DNA of 64,000 bases, taken from assembly GCA_965209015.1 (NCBI GenBank), contig OZ242367.1, positions 2,604,001-2,668,000 of the forward strand, in the 5' to 3' direction. Below the pieces are notes generated by a model. That model did no database searches. It was given only the letters and a program-made list of their open reading frames with translations, and had not been told where the DNA came from. This DNA is from Bin80 sp965209015. Lineage in GTDB: Bacteria > Bacteroidota > Rhodothermia > Rhodothermales > Bin80. Shown one piece after another: positions 27,114 to 37,034 of this stretch; within the stretch, counting starts at the first letter, position 1, and each line of letters starts with the position of its first letter. Position numbers and translations under genes: made by a program.

Positions 27114-30100
27114 TTAGAAATCAAATCGAACCCCCAACCGCGTGAGTCTGGGCAGTCCATAATTGCCTAATTGTCTATTCCTGAACCTATACAGCGCCTC
27201 GGACGCAGGTTCTGCTGACTCCAGGAATTGCAAACCGCCAGCAGTAGACAAGAATCCATCATCATCAGGTAAACCAGAAAAACGATATACACCCTGAATA
27301 TTGACGGTATTCAGAATATTCTGCATCCAGAGAAATGCGGTAATTGTTCCAGATCTTCCCACCTCAAACCGACGCTGAATTCTAAGGTCAATCCGATTCG
27401 TCCAAGGCAACCGATCCTCGTTGATACCACCTCTGGGAAGAGGTGCACGAGAAACATTAACCGGAATTGGATTCTGTGCACCGGTATAAGGGAATCCGCT
27501 TCCCGATGTAAAGAGCACATTGAATCCAAAGTTCTGTAACAACTTCGTTCCCACCAGTGTGGGGCCTTCGCCTTTGCCCAAAGTATAGTCAAGCGTAACA
27601 TTAATTTTGTGGCGCTGATCAAAACTGAGAGGACTGATGAAGTTCGGAGGTGTTTCATCAATCCAGACAATGAAACTTGTTGTCCTAGAACCAGATCCTG
27701 TCCCCTGGGCAAAGGAAAGTGTGTAGTTTGCACGCAAGGCTACTCCTTGGGTTCGGCGGAGATCATAGTCAAACTCAAGACCCTTGACGGTGCCAAAATC
27801 AACATTCTCATAACGGGAATAGGTGGCTGGACTTGCTCCACGGATATCCCGAAGCTGAATTAAATTGTTGATCTGGTGAAAAAATCCACTGATGGTGAGT
27901 GCCTGACGTGCACCTAAACGCTGGCGGAATCCCAACTCATATTTCGTGGTATTTTCGGGAAGCAGACTGTTATTTTCTCGACAATCCGGTTCAGAAATAC
28001 ACCTCAGTAGAGCGGGCCCTTCATCGGAGGGGCGCTTGGAAACAACCCCATAACTCGCAAAGAAAAGTGCCCGATCGGTAATGGGAAAGCTCACCCCAAT
28101 TCTGGGCATCACAGTAACTTGGGGCGTGTAGTCTTCAAACATATCCTCCGTAACCACCGCACCAGTGCGTCGAACCAAACCGTTCAATAGAATATCTCCT
28201 GCTCCGGCAGGATTGCCATTCTCATCAAAGAAAAATCCATCCAAGTCCCGATATCCAACGACATCACTCCCACTGAAATATACAGCATAGTCTGTTCCGA
28301 TTCCGGTTGGGAGGCTAATTCCCAAATCTCCTGCCCGCTCAATTGGACGACGAGCATATTTATCTTTTAAGACCGGGCGATTATTATCCCATACATCCAC
28401 CCGAAGGCCTAAATTCAGCACAATATCCCGAAACTCAATCTTGTTCTGGACAAAAGCACCGTAGTAGATGGGCTTATGAGGTGCTTCAAAGTAGTGCTCT
28501 TCCGGCTTACCTTTGTCATTATCTTGAAATCCGACAAAGTTTTCTGAGTCGTGCTGTTGATCGCCAAGAAGATTGTAGCCCGGACCGCGCATGATTTCGC
28601 TAAGGATGTGAGGAGGTACATCCGAGAAGGATGTATACCCCGCTGGATTTGTACTTTCATCTTCTGGATCAATATTCTCAGGAGAACCATCTGCAAAAAT
28701 TCTTGCAGCTCTCTCCTCATTAACACCCCAAGATCGACTAACCCTGGTCTCATATTCAGCACCAAACTCAAGCTGACTAAGTCCGAGTTGTGTTGTAGCA
28801 GATGCGGCAATCCTGTATCTATGACCATGTTGCTTTTGGTAGTCATTAGATCCACCACCTACGACACCAACCAGACCAGAAGTCGTCTCATACGCGATTC
28901 GGAGCCCATCCTCATATCTCCTTGTGTAGGTAGGTACTCTAACAATTTCCTCTGTATCATCACTTAGATCATTCGGAGTCCCGTGATCATCAATTCTGGT
29001 CTCTTCTACGAAAGTAAGATTTCTGTATCCTGCTATGGCTGCATGAACAGGATCGTCAATGTCCGCATATCTCCACAATGGACTTAGATCATCGGACGTT
29101 GGCCGAGGGAATCGAGGGTCATAGTCTTCAGCGAAATAGCTCCTCCAGCTAGCTTGGATCTCGTAGAACGTTGAAGTTGACAGATATTGCGTCCAGGCCA
29201 CAAATGCCGAGTACTGATGGTTATCATAAGCACTGGCTGACTGGGGAGAAAAAACCTCTCTGGAATATCTACGCCTGAACCCCCGGTCAATTGAGTCCTC
29301 GCCAGTAAAGTTTCGATAGGTACCACCGACGCGGATACGAGCGTCAGAGAGGAGATTCCAAGTCAGGTTCGTATTTAGACTAATGTTCTCATTGGCACGC
29401 ATCCGCTTCTTGTAACTTTCGCTGAAATCAGAGGCGGTTAACTGCTCTGCGCGTGAGATTGGATTGAGTTCCACAGTACTGCCCTCAGCAACTGGAATCA
29501 CAGTCCCATCGCTGAAGGTTAAGCCACCTCCGCTTAGATCAGGATTTCCATTGTTATCAACCAGTAGACTTGCTCCATCAGCAAGTCCAATTGGCAGACC
29601 AACAACAGATTCATTTCCTCGCTCGTCAGTAACGACCAACCCCGAGGGAGCATTCCATAAATCTTCAATTTGTGCATCAGAGAGTTGAGTGGTCACCACA
29701 TTTCTGGGATCAGAATCAGCATTCTCGGTATATTCTCCGGCAACAAAGAAATTGAATTTCTCTCCTATAATCGGTCCACCAAGAGTTGCGGAAACCAAAT
29801 TGTAGCCATAGGCATCAAACTGTGTGGAGGATAGAGCCTCAACAGAGCCAAAAAAATCAGGAGAACCCGATTTGGTTGTAATATTAATAATCCCACTCAT
29901 GGCATCGCCGTACCTAGCATTAATACTTCCAATCAACATTTCCTGCTGTTGGACTGCTCCCTGAGGCACGCCGTATCCATTTTTGACACCGTCAACATAG
30001 TAAGTAACCTCACCCCCTCGCCCTCCTCGGATATTTAAGGTGGAAGAACCTTCCCTGCTAACAACACCAGCCTGAATCTTGGCTACTTCGGCAGCACCTC

Positions 30101-30527
30101 TTACGGGAAGAGTAACGATTTCCTCGGCATCCACAATTTTTGGAGCACCAACGGCATCTTTCTGGATCAGCGGACGCTCATACTCAATGACCAATTCTTC
30201 TAGCTCAACTCCCCCCTGAAGCTCAAAATTCAACTCCGTCGTGTAACCGGCATTGACTTCAATGCCTACAATGGTTTGCGCTTGGAAGCCCACAAACTGT
30301 GCCTGAACGGTGTAGGAGCCAACAGGAATACCAATGATAAAATAGTTTCCATCAATATCGGCAGCGGATCCAAGTGTGGTACCGACAATAACCACTGATG
30401 CGCCAGGCAATGTCTCACCTGTACTTGCGTCAACAACCTGCCCGGCAATCTTGCCAGTGGTTTGGGCAAATACCGCCATGGGCAGTACCAATAAGATTAG
30501 AGAGAGAAAACTCCATTTACGTAGCAT
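27114..30527 (-). CDS. TonB-dependent receptor with CarboxypepD_reg domain
   Basis: 1137 residues. Signal peptide 1-21, then a carboxypeptidase-regulatory-like domain (GQVVDASTGETLPGASV, FQAQTIVGIEV), a plug with LNIRGGRGGEVTYYVDG and GSINARYGDAMSGIINI, and a long barrel. It ends in an aromatic C-terminus (TRLGVRFDF). It would import a large substrate or siderophore-like ligand across the outer membrane using TonB. No SusD partner is nearby; instead a T9SS-type surface protein and PorV-like barrel follow, suggesting a surface complex. The start has a possible Bacteroidota -7-like element about 40 bases upstream on the minus strand. Confidence 0.93.
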   Translation of the reverse strand: MLRKWSFLSLILLVLPMAVFAQTTGKIAGQVVDASTGETLPGASVVIVGTTLGSAADIDGNYFIIGIPVGSYTVQAQFVGFQAQTIVGIEVNAGYTTELNFELQGGVELEELVIEYERPLIQKDAVGAPKIVDAEEIVTLPVRGAAEVAKIQAGVVSREGSSTLNIRGGRGGEVTYYVDGVKNGYGVPQGAVQQQEMLIGSINARYGDAMSGIINITTKSGSPDFFGSVEALSSTQFDAYGYNLVSATLGGPIIGEKFNFFVAGEYTENADSDPRNVVTTQLSDAQIEDLWNAPSGLVVTDERGNESVVGLPIGLADGASLLVDNNGNPDLSGGGLTFSDGTVIPVAEGSTVELNPISRAEQLTASDFSESYKKRMRANENISLNTNLTWNLLSDARIRVGGTYRNFTGEDSIDRGFRRRYSREVFSPQSASAYDNHQYSAFVAWTQYLSTSTFYEIQASWRSYFAEDYDPRFPRPTSDDLSPLWRYADIDDPVHAAIAGYRNLTFVEETRIDDHGTPNDLSDDTEEIVRVPTYTRRYEDGLRIAYETTSGLVGVVGGGSNDYQKQHGHRYRIAASATTQLGLSQLEFGAEYETRVSRSWGVNEERAARIFADGSPENIDPEDESTNPAGYTSFSDVPPHILSEIMRGPGYNLLGDQQHDSENFVGFQDNDKGKPEEHYFEAPHKPIYYGAFVQNKIEFRDIVLNLGLRVDVWDNNRPVLKDKYARRPIERAGDLGISLPTGIGTDYAVYFSGSDVVGYRDLDGFFFDENGNPAGAGDILLNGLVRRTGAVVTEDMFEDYTPQVTVMPRIGVSFPITDRALFFASYGVVSKRPSDEGPALLRCISEPDCRENNSLLPENTTKYELGFRQRLGARQALTISGFFHQINNLIQLRDIRGASPATYSRYENVDFGTVKGLEFDYDLRRTQGVALRANYTLSFAQGTGSGSRTTSFIVWIDETPPNFISPLSFDQRHKINVTLDYTLGKGEGPTLVGTKLLQNFGFNVLFTSGSGFPYTGAQNPIPVNVSRAPLPRGGINEDRLPWTNRIDLRIQRRFEVGRSGTITAFLWMQNILNTVNIQGVYRFSGLPDDDGFLSTAGGLQFLESAEPASEALYRFRNRQLGNYGLPRLTRLGVRFDF

Positions 30528-31130
30528 GATAGTACCTCAGCTTGTTAAATTCCTGGGTTTGTATTTCAAAAGTATGAACGACAGTACAACAACCGACTTC
30601 TACGAATTAGAGAATCACAGATTCTAACATGTATCTCTCGAGGTCCGAGTAGGAAGATGTGGGAGTTGCTTCTTCGTTATTTTGCGAGTTTCGGGTGAGT
30701 GGGTGTTTTTTTAGGTAACCGAAAGTTGCTACGGGCCCTAATTCCACCTTAATTACAGGAAAAGAGTCCAAACTACGCCATAAGCAGACTGCCCTACCAA
30801 AAACCGGCCGGCGTAAGCTAAGTGCAAGCCGGACAGAGAGGGCATATGCGAAATGGGCAGTAAAATACCTCAGATCGCACTTAGGCGAAGAAACGTGGGG
30901 GAGTAGTAGCTGTTATCTATACCATTCTCAGTTTGTTTAAATCAACCTGCTTTAAATATACAAAACAATCAATTAGCAATTCGTTTATTTTGACCTGTTG
31001 GCACCATTTTCAGCGAAAATTTATATTTTTCTCGTAATTGAGATAGGCTAACCCCGTACTTACTCAGCAATGTTCATCCACTGTTACTGAAAATCAGCAG
31101 GTGAAAAATCATTTCATTATAAAAATCTAA
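30528..31130. other. Intergenic, about 600 bp upstream of the TonB receptor
   Basis: No gene seen. It contains an AT-rich stretch, short GC-rich inverted segments around 30804-30832 (CCGGC/GCCGG) and a weak TANNTTTG-like element on the minus strand at 30567-30574 that could be the -7 box of the receptor promoter; no convincing -33 box accompanies it. Confidence 0.35.
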
Positions 31131-31742
31131 TCACGCTCGTTGGGACATTAAATCGGTAGCGACTGAGGATCCAATTCGACTGAGCAGTTCCTGACGTCCT
31201 CTCCGACGTAGTGCAGAGGTCACGATAATCGGCAAGTCTGATCCACATTCCATCAAAGCTTTCTTCGCAGTTTGAACACTTTTCGTGACCGCATTTCCTG
31301 AAAGCTTATCCGCTTTTGTAAGAACCATAAAACATTGTGCGTGAGTCTCACGCAAAAGAAGCATGACTTCCCTATCCAATTCAGTAGGTACATGGCGACT
31401 ATCTATAAGATGGAGTACTGCACTCAATGTGATCCGCTTTGTGAGATAGGCTGCAATCGTCCTTCTCCATTGAGCTCTAGCTTTCTTACTGACTTTCGCA
31501 TAGCCATATCCAGGAACGTCAACAAAATAGATTTTATGATTGACGTTATAAAAATTAAATGTCTGTGTCTTTCCGGGAGTCGAACTAGTTCGTGCTAAGG
31601 ATTTTCTTTGGCATAACATGTTTAGAAGTGTACTCTTTCCCACATTTGAACGTCCCACAAAGGCAACCTCTGGAAGCCCCTCCTCTGGCATCTGCTCCAG
31701 GGTTTCCGCACTCTTGACGAACGTGATCGTCTTCACCTCCAT
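31131..31742 (-). CDS. engB: Ribosome biogenesis GTPase EngB/YsxC
   Basis: 203 residues from the ATG at 31742; a longer frame runs into sucD and is not used. It is a TrmE-Era-EngA-EngB GTPase: G1 GRSNVGKST at 30-38, G2 near TPGKTQTFNFY, G3 DVPGYGYAKV and G4 TKADKL. It assists late assembly of the large ribosomal subunit. The start lies 7 bases after the sucD stop, so the two are co-transcribed. Confidence 0.95.
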   Translation of the reverse strand: MEVKTITFVKSAETLEQMPEEGLPEVAFVGRSNVGKSTLLNMLCQRKSLARTSSTPGKTQTFNFYNVNHKIYFVDVPGYGYAKVSKKARAQWRRTIAAYLTKRITLSAVLHLIDSRHVPTELDREVMLLLRETHAQCFMVLTKADKLSGNAVTKSVQTAKKALMECGSDLPIIVTSALRRRGRQELLSRIGSSVATDLMSQRA

Positions 31743-31749
31743 TAACTCC

Positions 31750-32619
31750 TCAAATACCTGCACTACGTACAGTTCTTCCGATATGAGCGGGGTTGCGTAT
31801 GATATGGGCACCTGCATCAGTGAGTGCAGAAAATTTATCCTCAGCAGTCCCCTTACCTCCTGCAATGATCGCTCCCGCGTGTCCCATTCGGCGACCCGGA
31901 GGGGCGGTAGCTCCTGCAATAAATGCAATGACCGGTTTCGTCATGCACTCCTTAATATATTCTGCGGCATCCTCTTCATCTGTCCCGCCAATCTCTCCAA
32001 TTAGGACCACAGCCTCGGTTTCGGGGTCCTCTTCAAATAGTTGAAGTACATCAGTAAAACGTGTCCCAATGACTGGATCACCGCCAATTCCAATCGCGGT
32101 ACTTTGGCCAAATCCCTCACATGTGAGTTGGTGGGCAGCTTCATAGGTTAATGTTCCCGACCGTGAGATTACCCCAATAGGCCCCTCAGAAAAGATCATT
32201 GCTGGCATGATTCCCACTTTGGCTTGCCCAGGAGTTAAGATACCTGGACAATTTGGTCCAACCAGCCGGGCCCCTGAAGATTTTACGAAGTGCAATGCCT
32301 GAACCATATCCTTGATGGGAATTCCTTCGGTGATACACACAATTAAGGATACCCCTGCCTCAGCTGCTTCCATAATTGCATCTTTGGCAAACGCTGGAGG
32401 AACGAATATAACAGAAGTGTTGGCGCCCTCACCTTTGACCGCCTCACGAACCGTGTCGAATACAGGATGTCCTAAGTGTTGTGTACCTCCTTTACCAGGT
32501 GTTACACCACCAACTACGTTCGTACCAAACTCAATCATCTGTTCCGCGTGGAATGATCCTTCCCTGCCGGTAAATCCCTGTACGACTAACCTTGTATCGT
32601 TATCAATTAAGATGCTCAT
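31750..32619 (-). CDS. sucD: Succinate-CoA ligase alpha subunit
   Basis: About 289 residues from the ATG at 32619. The CoA-binding fold opens with NDTRLVVQGFTGREGSFHAEQ, followed by VGPNCPGILTPG, RSGTLTYEA and MGHAGAIIAGGKGTAEDK, in which the phosphohistidine is the His of GHAGA. It converts succinyl-CoA to succinate with ATP or GTP formation in the TCA cycle. The beta subunit gene sucC is not in the window, so the two subunits are unlinked here. engB follows directly. Confidence 0.96.
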   Translation of the reverse strand: MSILIDNDTRLVVQGFTGREGSFHAEQMIEFGTNVVGGVTPGKGGTQHLGHPVFDTVREAVKGEGANTSVIFVPPAFAKDAIMEAAEAGVSLIVCITEGIPIKDMVQALHFVKSSGARLVGPNCPGILTPGQAKVGIMPAMIFSEGPIGVISRSGTLTYEAAHQLTCEGFGQSTAIGIGGDPVIGTRFTDVLQLFEEDPETEAVVLIGEIGGTDEEDAAEYIKECMTKPVIAFIAGATAPPGRRMGHAGAIIAGGKGTAEDKFSALTDAGAHIIRNPAHIGRTVRSAGI

Positions 32620-32740
32620 CAATTCATTCACTTAGGTAAAATGCAGGGGTTAAATACAAGAGTGTCCATTAGTTCAATGGTATTTTGTGTCTTGATATCA
32701 GACACAATCGGCAGGATGGCCATCCCACCTAATTGCCTGC

Positions 32741-33460
32741 CATGGCATCAACCGTAATTGATGCCATGCCTGACATAGGTAAAGATACAAAATCTTACCT
32801 CGGTGCAGAGCACCGTCCTCTCTTAGATATATCTTCCACGGATCGCATACTCTCGGGCATTGTTGGCACATGTCTGTCCACATAGAACACCATCTTTGTA
32901 CAGAAGCCGAGATTCGCATCATGCGATACCAACAAAAACTGGCACACCAGTAGAAAGGGGCTGAACGAAGGAACGAGACGGAGCGAGAGATTGTAAGGTG
33001 AAAATGGAGGCAGAAGAATCAACGAAAGAATTCATGATCATCAGAAGAGCAAGTTCCTTGCCGATCACGCAGACATGTTGGTACGCGAAGACCTAACGCT
33101 CAACAACATGAGGGCTTCTATCAGAGAATCTTTGAGAATCCATGTAACATGTAAAGGCAAAGCCAGAGTTGAACCGAGGGATGCTAAACACAACTCATAG
33201 CAGATTTAACCAGCATTACGATTATACATTAACCCCGTGGTTGTAGTAGATCCATGATATGCCAATCAAACGTGCCACACATGTGGGCATGTAGACAAGA
33301 AAATTTGTACGACATAATCAAAATCTAAGGGTACGTCCTGTGGACACACGGACCCTGTGGACTTCAACGCGTCTGCAAATATATCGGCCTCTGGGATTGG
33401 GCAATTGGACTGAAAAAGAGCATTCTCACCAGAGACTCCGATGATCCATGAATTGGATGC
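32741..33460 (+). mobile_element. Decayed IS200/IS605-type element
   Basis: An 870-bp stretch with no intact gene holds the remnant tnpB (listed separately) between two hairpins. The left one at 32741-32768 is a perfect 11-bp stem (CATGGCATCAA/TTGATGCCATG) with a 6-base loop. The right one at 33444-33458 is a short 5-bp stem. IS605-type ends carry such subterminal hairpins, but the exact ends were not found, so the boundaries are a guess. Confidence 0.5.
32900..33413 (+). pseudogene. tnpB: tnpB-like transposon nuclease pseudogene
   Basis: Broken TnpB frame from 32952 with one shift before it. Fragments match in order: MRYQQKLAHQ then RKGLNEGTRRSERL (the LrryQrkLsRk stretch), VREDLTLNNMRASI (the VVEDLNLKNM motif), VEPRD, TCHTCGHVDK and finally SCGHTDPVDFNASANI (the terminal zinc finger and its ADVNAARNI-like tail). 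The parts from 32952 to 33413 are all in one frame interrupted by several stops, while the first piece is shifted. The RuvC N-terminal region is missing. TnpB are RNA-guided nucleases of IS605-type elements; this copy is dead. Confidence 0.85.
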
Positions 33461-33499
33461 AACGTAGCCACCGAATGGATACTGTTGTACATAATTCCC

Positions 33500-34945
33500 T
33501 CAATACACTTTAATGCTGCCCATCAATTCCATGGCCACCTTTCCTAAACCGAACAGTCTTGACTCACTAAATGGTGCTCCAAGGAATTGTATGCCGACGG
33601 GTAATCCTCCTGATGTTTTCCCCACGGGAACTGACAAACCTGGAACCCCAGCTAAGTTAGCAGGCACCGTGTTTACGTCGCTCAGATACATCTTTAGGGT
33701 ATCATTACCCCATTTCCCAACTCTGGCTCCTGCGGTGGGAGATACGGGAGTAAGAAGTACATCTACCTCCTTCCATGCATTATGAAAATCATTCTGAATT
33801 AAATTACGCACTCGTTGCGCTTTCCCATAATATGCATCATAGTAGCCTGCCGAAAGCACATAGGTCCCCAACATGATTCGCCTCTTAACCTCAAACCCAA
33901 ATCCCTGCCCCCGGGTACGTGCATACATATCCTCGAGGCCTTGACCATCACCAAGGCGACGAATACCATATTTAACTCCATCATAGCGAGACAGATTGCT
34001 TGATGCCTCCGCAGTTGCGAGCACATAGTATGCTGCAATTCCATATCTCGTATGGGGCATAGATAGAGATACCAACTTTGCACCAGCGGACTGCAAGGTA
34101 TGAGCGGTCTGATCCACGATCTGCTTCACTTCATCGTCGAGCCCTTCACCATAAAACTCAGTGGGTATGCCAATTCGTAATCCACGGATGGATTGATGAG
34201 CAGTCGGACTTTCACGCTTATAGTCGTAATCTACACTGGTTGCATCATTGGGATCCCAGCCAGCCATGCAGAAAAGAACCTGTGAAGCAGTTTCAATATC
34301 GCTTGCCAATGTGCCCACACTATCAAACGAAGATGCAAATGCCACCAGACCAAATCGGCTGACCAATCCGTATGTGGGCTTAATTCCCACCACACCGCAG
34401 AAGGCAGCAGGTTGCCGAATAGATCCGCCCGTATCCGAACCCAACGCTGCATGACACATGCCTGCGGCAACCGCAGCAGCAGATCCTCCAGAAGATCCTC
34501 CTGCGACATACTCCATGTTGTGCGGATTCAGTGTAGGGCCGTATGCAGAAAATTCCGTAGTCGCTCCCATGGCAAATTCATCGCAATTGGTTCGCCCAAC
34601 CAAAAGTGCTCCGGCCTCACGCAAACGGGCTACCGAGGTCGCCTCGTAGGGTGGACGGTAACCTTCAAGTATTTTGGATGAACAGGTGACAGGCCATTCC
34701 TTAGTGCTAAGTACATCCTTGACACCGAGAACTAGCCCTTTAAGAGGCAAGTTCTTTCCATGAGCGGAAGCTTGGTCTATCAATTCTGCGGATTGATAGA
34801 CGGACTTGGCTTCCACATGCGTGAATGCATTGATTGAGGAGTTTTTTTTGTCAATTTCGGCCAGAGCTAACTGTGCGATTTCCACACAACTGGTGTTCCC
34901 TTCCATTAAGGCATTCCTGCATTCGGCAAAGGAAGGCAAAGCCAT
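33500..34945 (-). CDS. gatA: Asp/Glu-tRNA amidotransferase subunit A
   Basis: 481 residues, full-length amidase subunit of GatCAB, which makes Gln-tRNA(Gln) or Asn-tRNA(Asn) from misacylated precursors. The Ser-cisSer-Lys triad is intact: Lys76 in LGVKDVL, Ser151 in AGGSSGGSAAA and Ser175 in SDTGGSIRQP. gatB and gatC are not in the window, so the locus is split. tatA follows upstream on the same strand 34 bases away, with no functional link. Confidence 0.95.
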   Translation of the reverse strand: MALPSFAECRNALMEGNTSCVEIAQLALAEIDKKNSSINAFTHVEAKSVYQSAELIDQASAHGKNLPLKGLVLGVKDVLSTKEWPVTCSSKILEGYRPPYEATSVARLREAGALLVGRTNCDEFAMGATTEFSAYGPTLNPHNMEYVAGGSSGGSAAAVAAGMCHAALGSDTGGSIRQPAAFCGVVGIKPTYGLVSRFGLVAFASSFDSVGTLASDIETASQVLFCMAGWDPNDATSVDYDYKRESPTAHQSIRGLRIGIPTEFYGEGLDDEVKQIVDQTAHTLQSAGAKLVSLSMPHTRYGIAAYYVLATAEASSNLSRYDGVKYGIRRLGDGQGLEDMYARTRGQGFGFEVKRRIMLGTYVLSAGYYDAYYGKAQRVRNLIQNDFHNAWKEVDVLLTPVSPTAGARVGKWGNDTLKMYLSDVNTVPANLAGVPGLSVPVGKTSGGLPVGIQFLGAPFSESRLFGLGKVAMELMGSIKVY

Positions 34946-34979
34946 GTACAGTCACCTTGGACGAACCAGAACCAGAGAG

Positions 34980-35252
34980 CTACTCAGTAGGCTTGGGCGT
35001 GCCCGTTGCCTGAACCGGCTCCTTTTCCTGAGCCGGAGGGGTGTGATTTGGAGTCTGATGCTGTGAAGGGGGGCGATAAGCAGGCGGTCGATCTTCCACA
35101 GTGAGTTCACGGCTGATTTCGCTTGTCGCAGACTTAAACTCACGAATGCCTTTCCCAAGGCCGCGCGCCACTTCAGGGATGCGCTTAGCCCCAAATAACA
35201 CTAAAACAATAAGCAGGATTACCGCGATTTCCCAAGGTCCAAGTCCAAACAT
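34980..35252 (-). CDS. tatA: TatA/E-type twin-arginine translocase subunit
   Basis: 90 residues. One N-terminal membrane helix (GPWEIAVILLIVLVLFGAKR), the FG motif, an amphipathic helix (PEVARGLGKGIREFKSATSE) and a polar Pro/Gln-rich tail: the TatA/TatE arrangement. It would form the pore or twin component of the Tat system, which several proteins here (sugar isomerase, DUF1501 proteins) should use. TatB cannot be fully excluded, but the short tail favours TatA. Confidence 0.92.
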   Translation of the reverse strand: MFGLGPWEIAVILLIVLVLFGAKRIPEVARGLGKGIREFKSATSEISRELTVEDRPPAYRPPSQHQTPNHTPPAQEKEPVQATGTPKPTE

Positions 35253-35514
35253 GATATACCCCGTGATTCAGTTACGAAAAGAATATTCCAATAATACATA
35301 ATACGTAGAACATTTAACATAGAAGCCATGTTCCCACGGGTGAACCCCATCAAGGTATCGCTACCCCATATTAATCTCTTCGGTTCTAGTATGATGTACG
35401 GCAATTTCAAAAAAATAAGGTTGGGAAACTCGCTCAAATTACATACGCGGCCAAACAACGGGTGCAGGAGCTATTGCACATCTATGGTAGTCCCTTTTCC
35501 TAATCCCCTCAGGA
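35253..35514. other. Intergenic left of the ATPase duplication
   Basis: Between tatA and the first repeat unit. No gene is seen; the right end shares a CCCTT-rich run with the boundary of the second repeat unit, so the true unit border may be 30 bases to the left of the call. Confidence 0.35.
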
Positions 35515-35539
35515 GGTATAGACGAAACGGCTGCCATAG

Positions 35540-35692
35540 ATGGAGACGAAACGTAGAACATATGCGAAAAGCATCCCCCGATCTACGCAAAATCTATCCA
35601 TTTTTTCATTCTGGGCATCGAATCTGTGCGTGTTTATAACCTCTTATCATAATCTGAGTACGTATGCCGTAGACAAAATTAGAGGAGTCTAA
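35540..35692 (+). CDS. Possible 50-residue leader ORF, unit 1
   Basis: Begins METKRRTYAKSIPRS and ends at a TAA 77 bases before the ATPase ATG. The same start occurs in unit 2 at 37035. The two copies differ by two indels (T6 versus T5, GGG versus GGGG) that cancel, so both keep the later segment STYAVDK in frame. This hints that it was translated, but no family, signal or good ribosome site was identified. Confidence 0.3.
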   Translation: METKRRTYAKSIPRSTQNLSIFSFWASNLCVFITSYHNLSTYAVDKIRGV

Positions 35693-35769
35693 GCAAGGTC
35701 ATTCCCAGACAGATATCGGAACCAATCCATCTATGGATATGTCTAAACTTGGAGTCCCCATCCTAAAAC

Positions 35770-36984
35770 ATGTCACGATCAGAACTTTCGACCTCTGGCC
35801 ATCTAACTGCTGCACGCGACCGTGGACCTTCTCCGTATTTTCACGGGCGAAAAGCCATCAGAAGAGATTTTGCAGAGTTATTAAAGCGATCAAAAGACAC
35901 CAATACAGGAACCACCTTTCTAATCCAAGGTGCGTCTGGTGCGGGTAAGACTGCGCTCCTTTATGAATGCCAAAAGTACGCATTAGAAGCTGGTTGGAAC
36001 GTTGCTTTAATTTCTCCAACGGCCCTTTGGGATACGAATGAGTTACTCAATGCTCTTGGAAAGGGTAGAAAGATGCAGTTGACGCGGGGATCTGGGAAAT
36101 TTGGTGTAAATGCGCTCATTAAAATTAAGGCAGGAGTAGACTTTACCTTACTCGAGAAAGACCGTACCCCACTTGAAATACTCAGTGGGACAAAGAAGCC
36201 TTTACTCCTGATTCTGGATGAGGCTCAGGTACTGAGCACCGAAGGTATTCCTCCCACGAATCATAGAAGTACAGCCACAAGCCTCCTTACCTTTATCCAT
36301 AATGGAAACTTAGGGAAGCCAGCAATCCTTTTAGTAGCAGGATTGGGGACAACAATTGCGTCCTTTGGCAAACTGGGGATTTCGAGATTTGGACGGAATT
36401 GTGTTGTAGAGTTGGGGGCGTTAAGCAAAGAGTCCGAGCGTTTGGTGATTGAAGACTGGATCAAAAAGGAGGGGAGTGGACAAGGGGATTCGTCAGCATG
36501 GCTTGATGCAATCGCAAAGGAAACGCATGGATGGCCCCAACATATCCAATGCTATGCAGACCTTGCTTCGAAGTATCTGAAAGCAAATGGTGGTGCTATG
36601 ACACCAGACGGGTTAAACTCTGTATTGGAAACTGGACACAAAGCTCGCAAAGTATATTACAAGCAACGAGTCGTTGATCTTTTTGCTGATCAGATACAGT
36701 GTTTAGCAAACTCCATCCCAGATCAGCAGTCAGAACAGCCTGCTCCACGCATCGAAATAATGTCTGCATTGGCAAATAAATATGGGGACAGTGAGGCGAA
36801 AGATCTGTTTCGACGCTTTGTAGAGAAAGGAATACTGGAGGAACGCGGAATGGGTTTTGTCGTCCCCATCCCATCCATGCACGCATGGTTAAAGGAGACC
36901 TATACCAGAGAAAACATTGAGATCCCACCTGAACCGCAGAAAAGCCGCGTAGATCGTGACCGCGACGCAGGGCTTGGAAGGTGA
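35770..36984 (+). CDS. AAA_22-like P-loop ATPase, tandem copy 1
   Basis: 404 residues of unknown role. Walker A GASGAGKTA at 54-62 and Walker B LLLILDEAQ (about 143-152), the DEAQ box pointing to the AAA_22/AAA_16-like group (ExeA, TniB, Orc1/Cdc6-like). The middle block LSKESERLVIEDWIKKEG and the C-terminal winged-helix-like part (GILEERG...IPSMHAWLKETY) are conserved in copy 2, whereas the region between Walker A and the middle block diverges strongly. It has no membrane segments. The start at ATG 35770 is preferred because it matches the start of copy 2. Function could be defence or DNA-related, but the sequence does not decide. Confidence 0.8.
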   Translation: MSRSELSTSGHLTAARDRGPSPYFHGRKAIRRDFAELLKRSKDTNTGTTFLIQGASGAGKTALLYECQKYALEAGWNVALISPTALWDTNELLNALGKGRKMQLTRGSGKFGVNALIKIKAGVDFTLLEKDRTPLEILSGTKKPLLLILDEAQVLSTEGIPPTNHRSTATSLLTFIHNGNLGKPAILLVAGLGTTIASFGKLGISRFGRNCVVELGALSKESERLVIEDWIKKEGSGQGDSSAWLDAIAKETHGWPQHIQCYADLASKYLKANGGAMTPDGLNSVLETGHKARKVYYKQRVVDLFADQIQCLANSIPDQQSEQPAPRIEIMSALANKYGDSEAKDLFRRFVEKGILEERGMGFVVPIPSMHAWLKETYTRENIEIPPEPQKSRVDRDRDAGLGR

Positions 36985-37034
36985 TCCCCTTCTAATCAAT
37001 TCCCTTAAAGGTATAGACGAGACGACTCCCATAG

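Larger units (their letters stand above)
35515..37009 (+). repeat. Tandem unit 1: leader plus AAA ATPase
   Basis: A 1.5-kb unit repeated directly at 37010. Both units begin GGTATAGACGA, share a roughly 250-base leader and end with an ATPase gene. A third, short copy of the border lies at 38450-38500. Confidence 0.85.
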
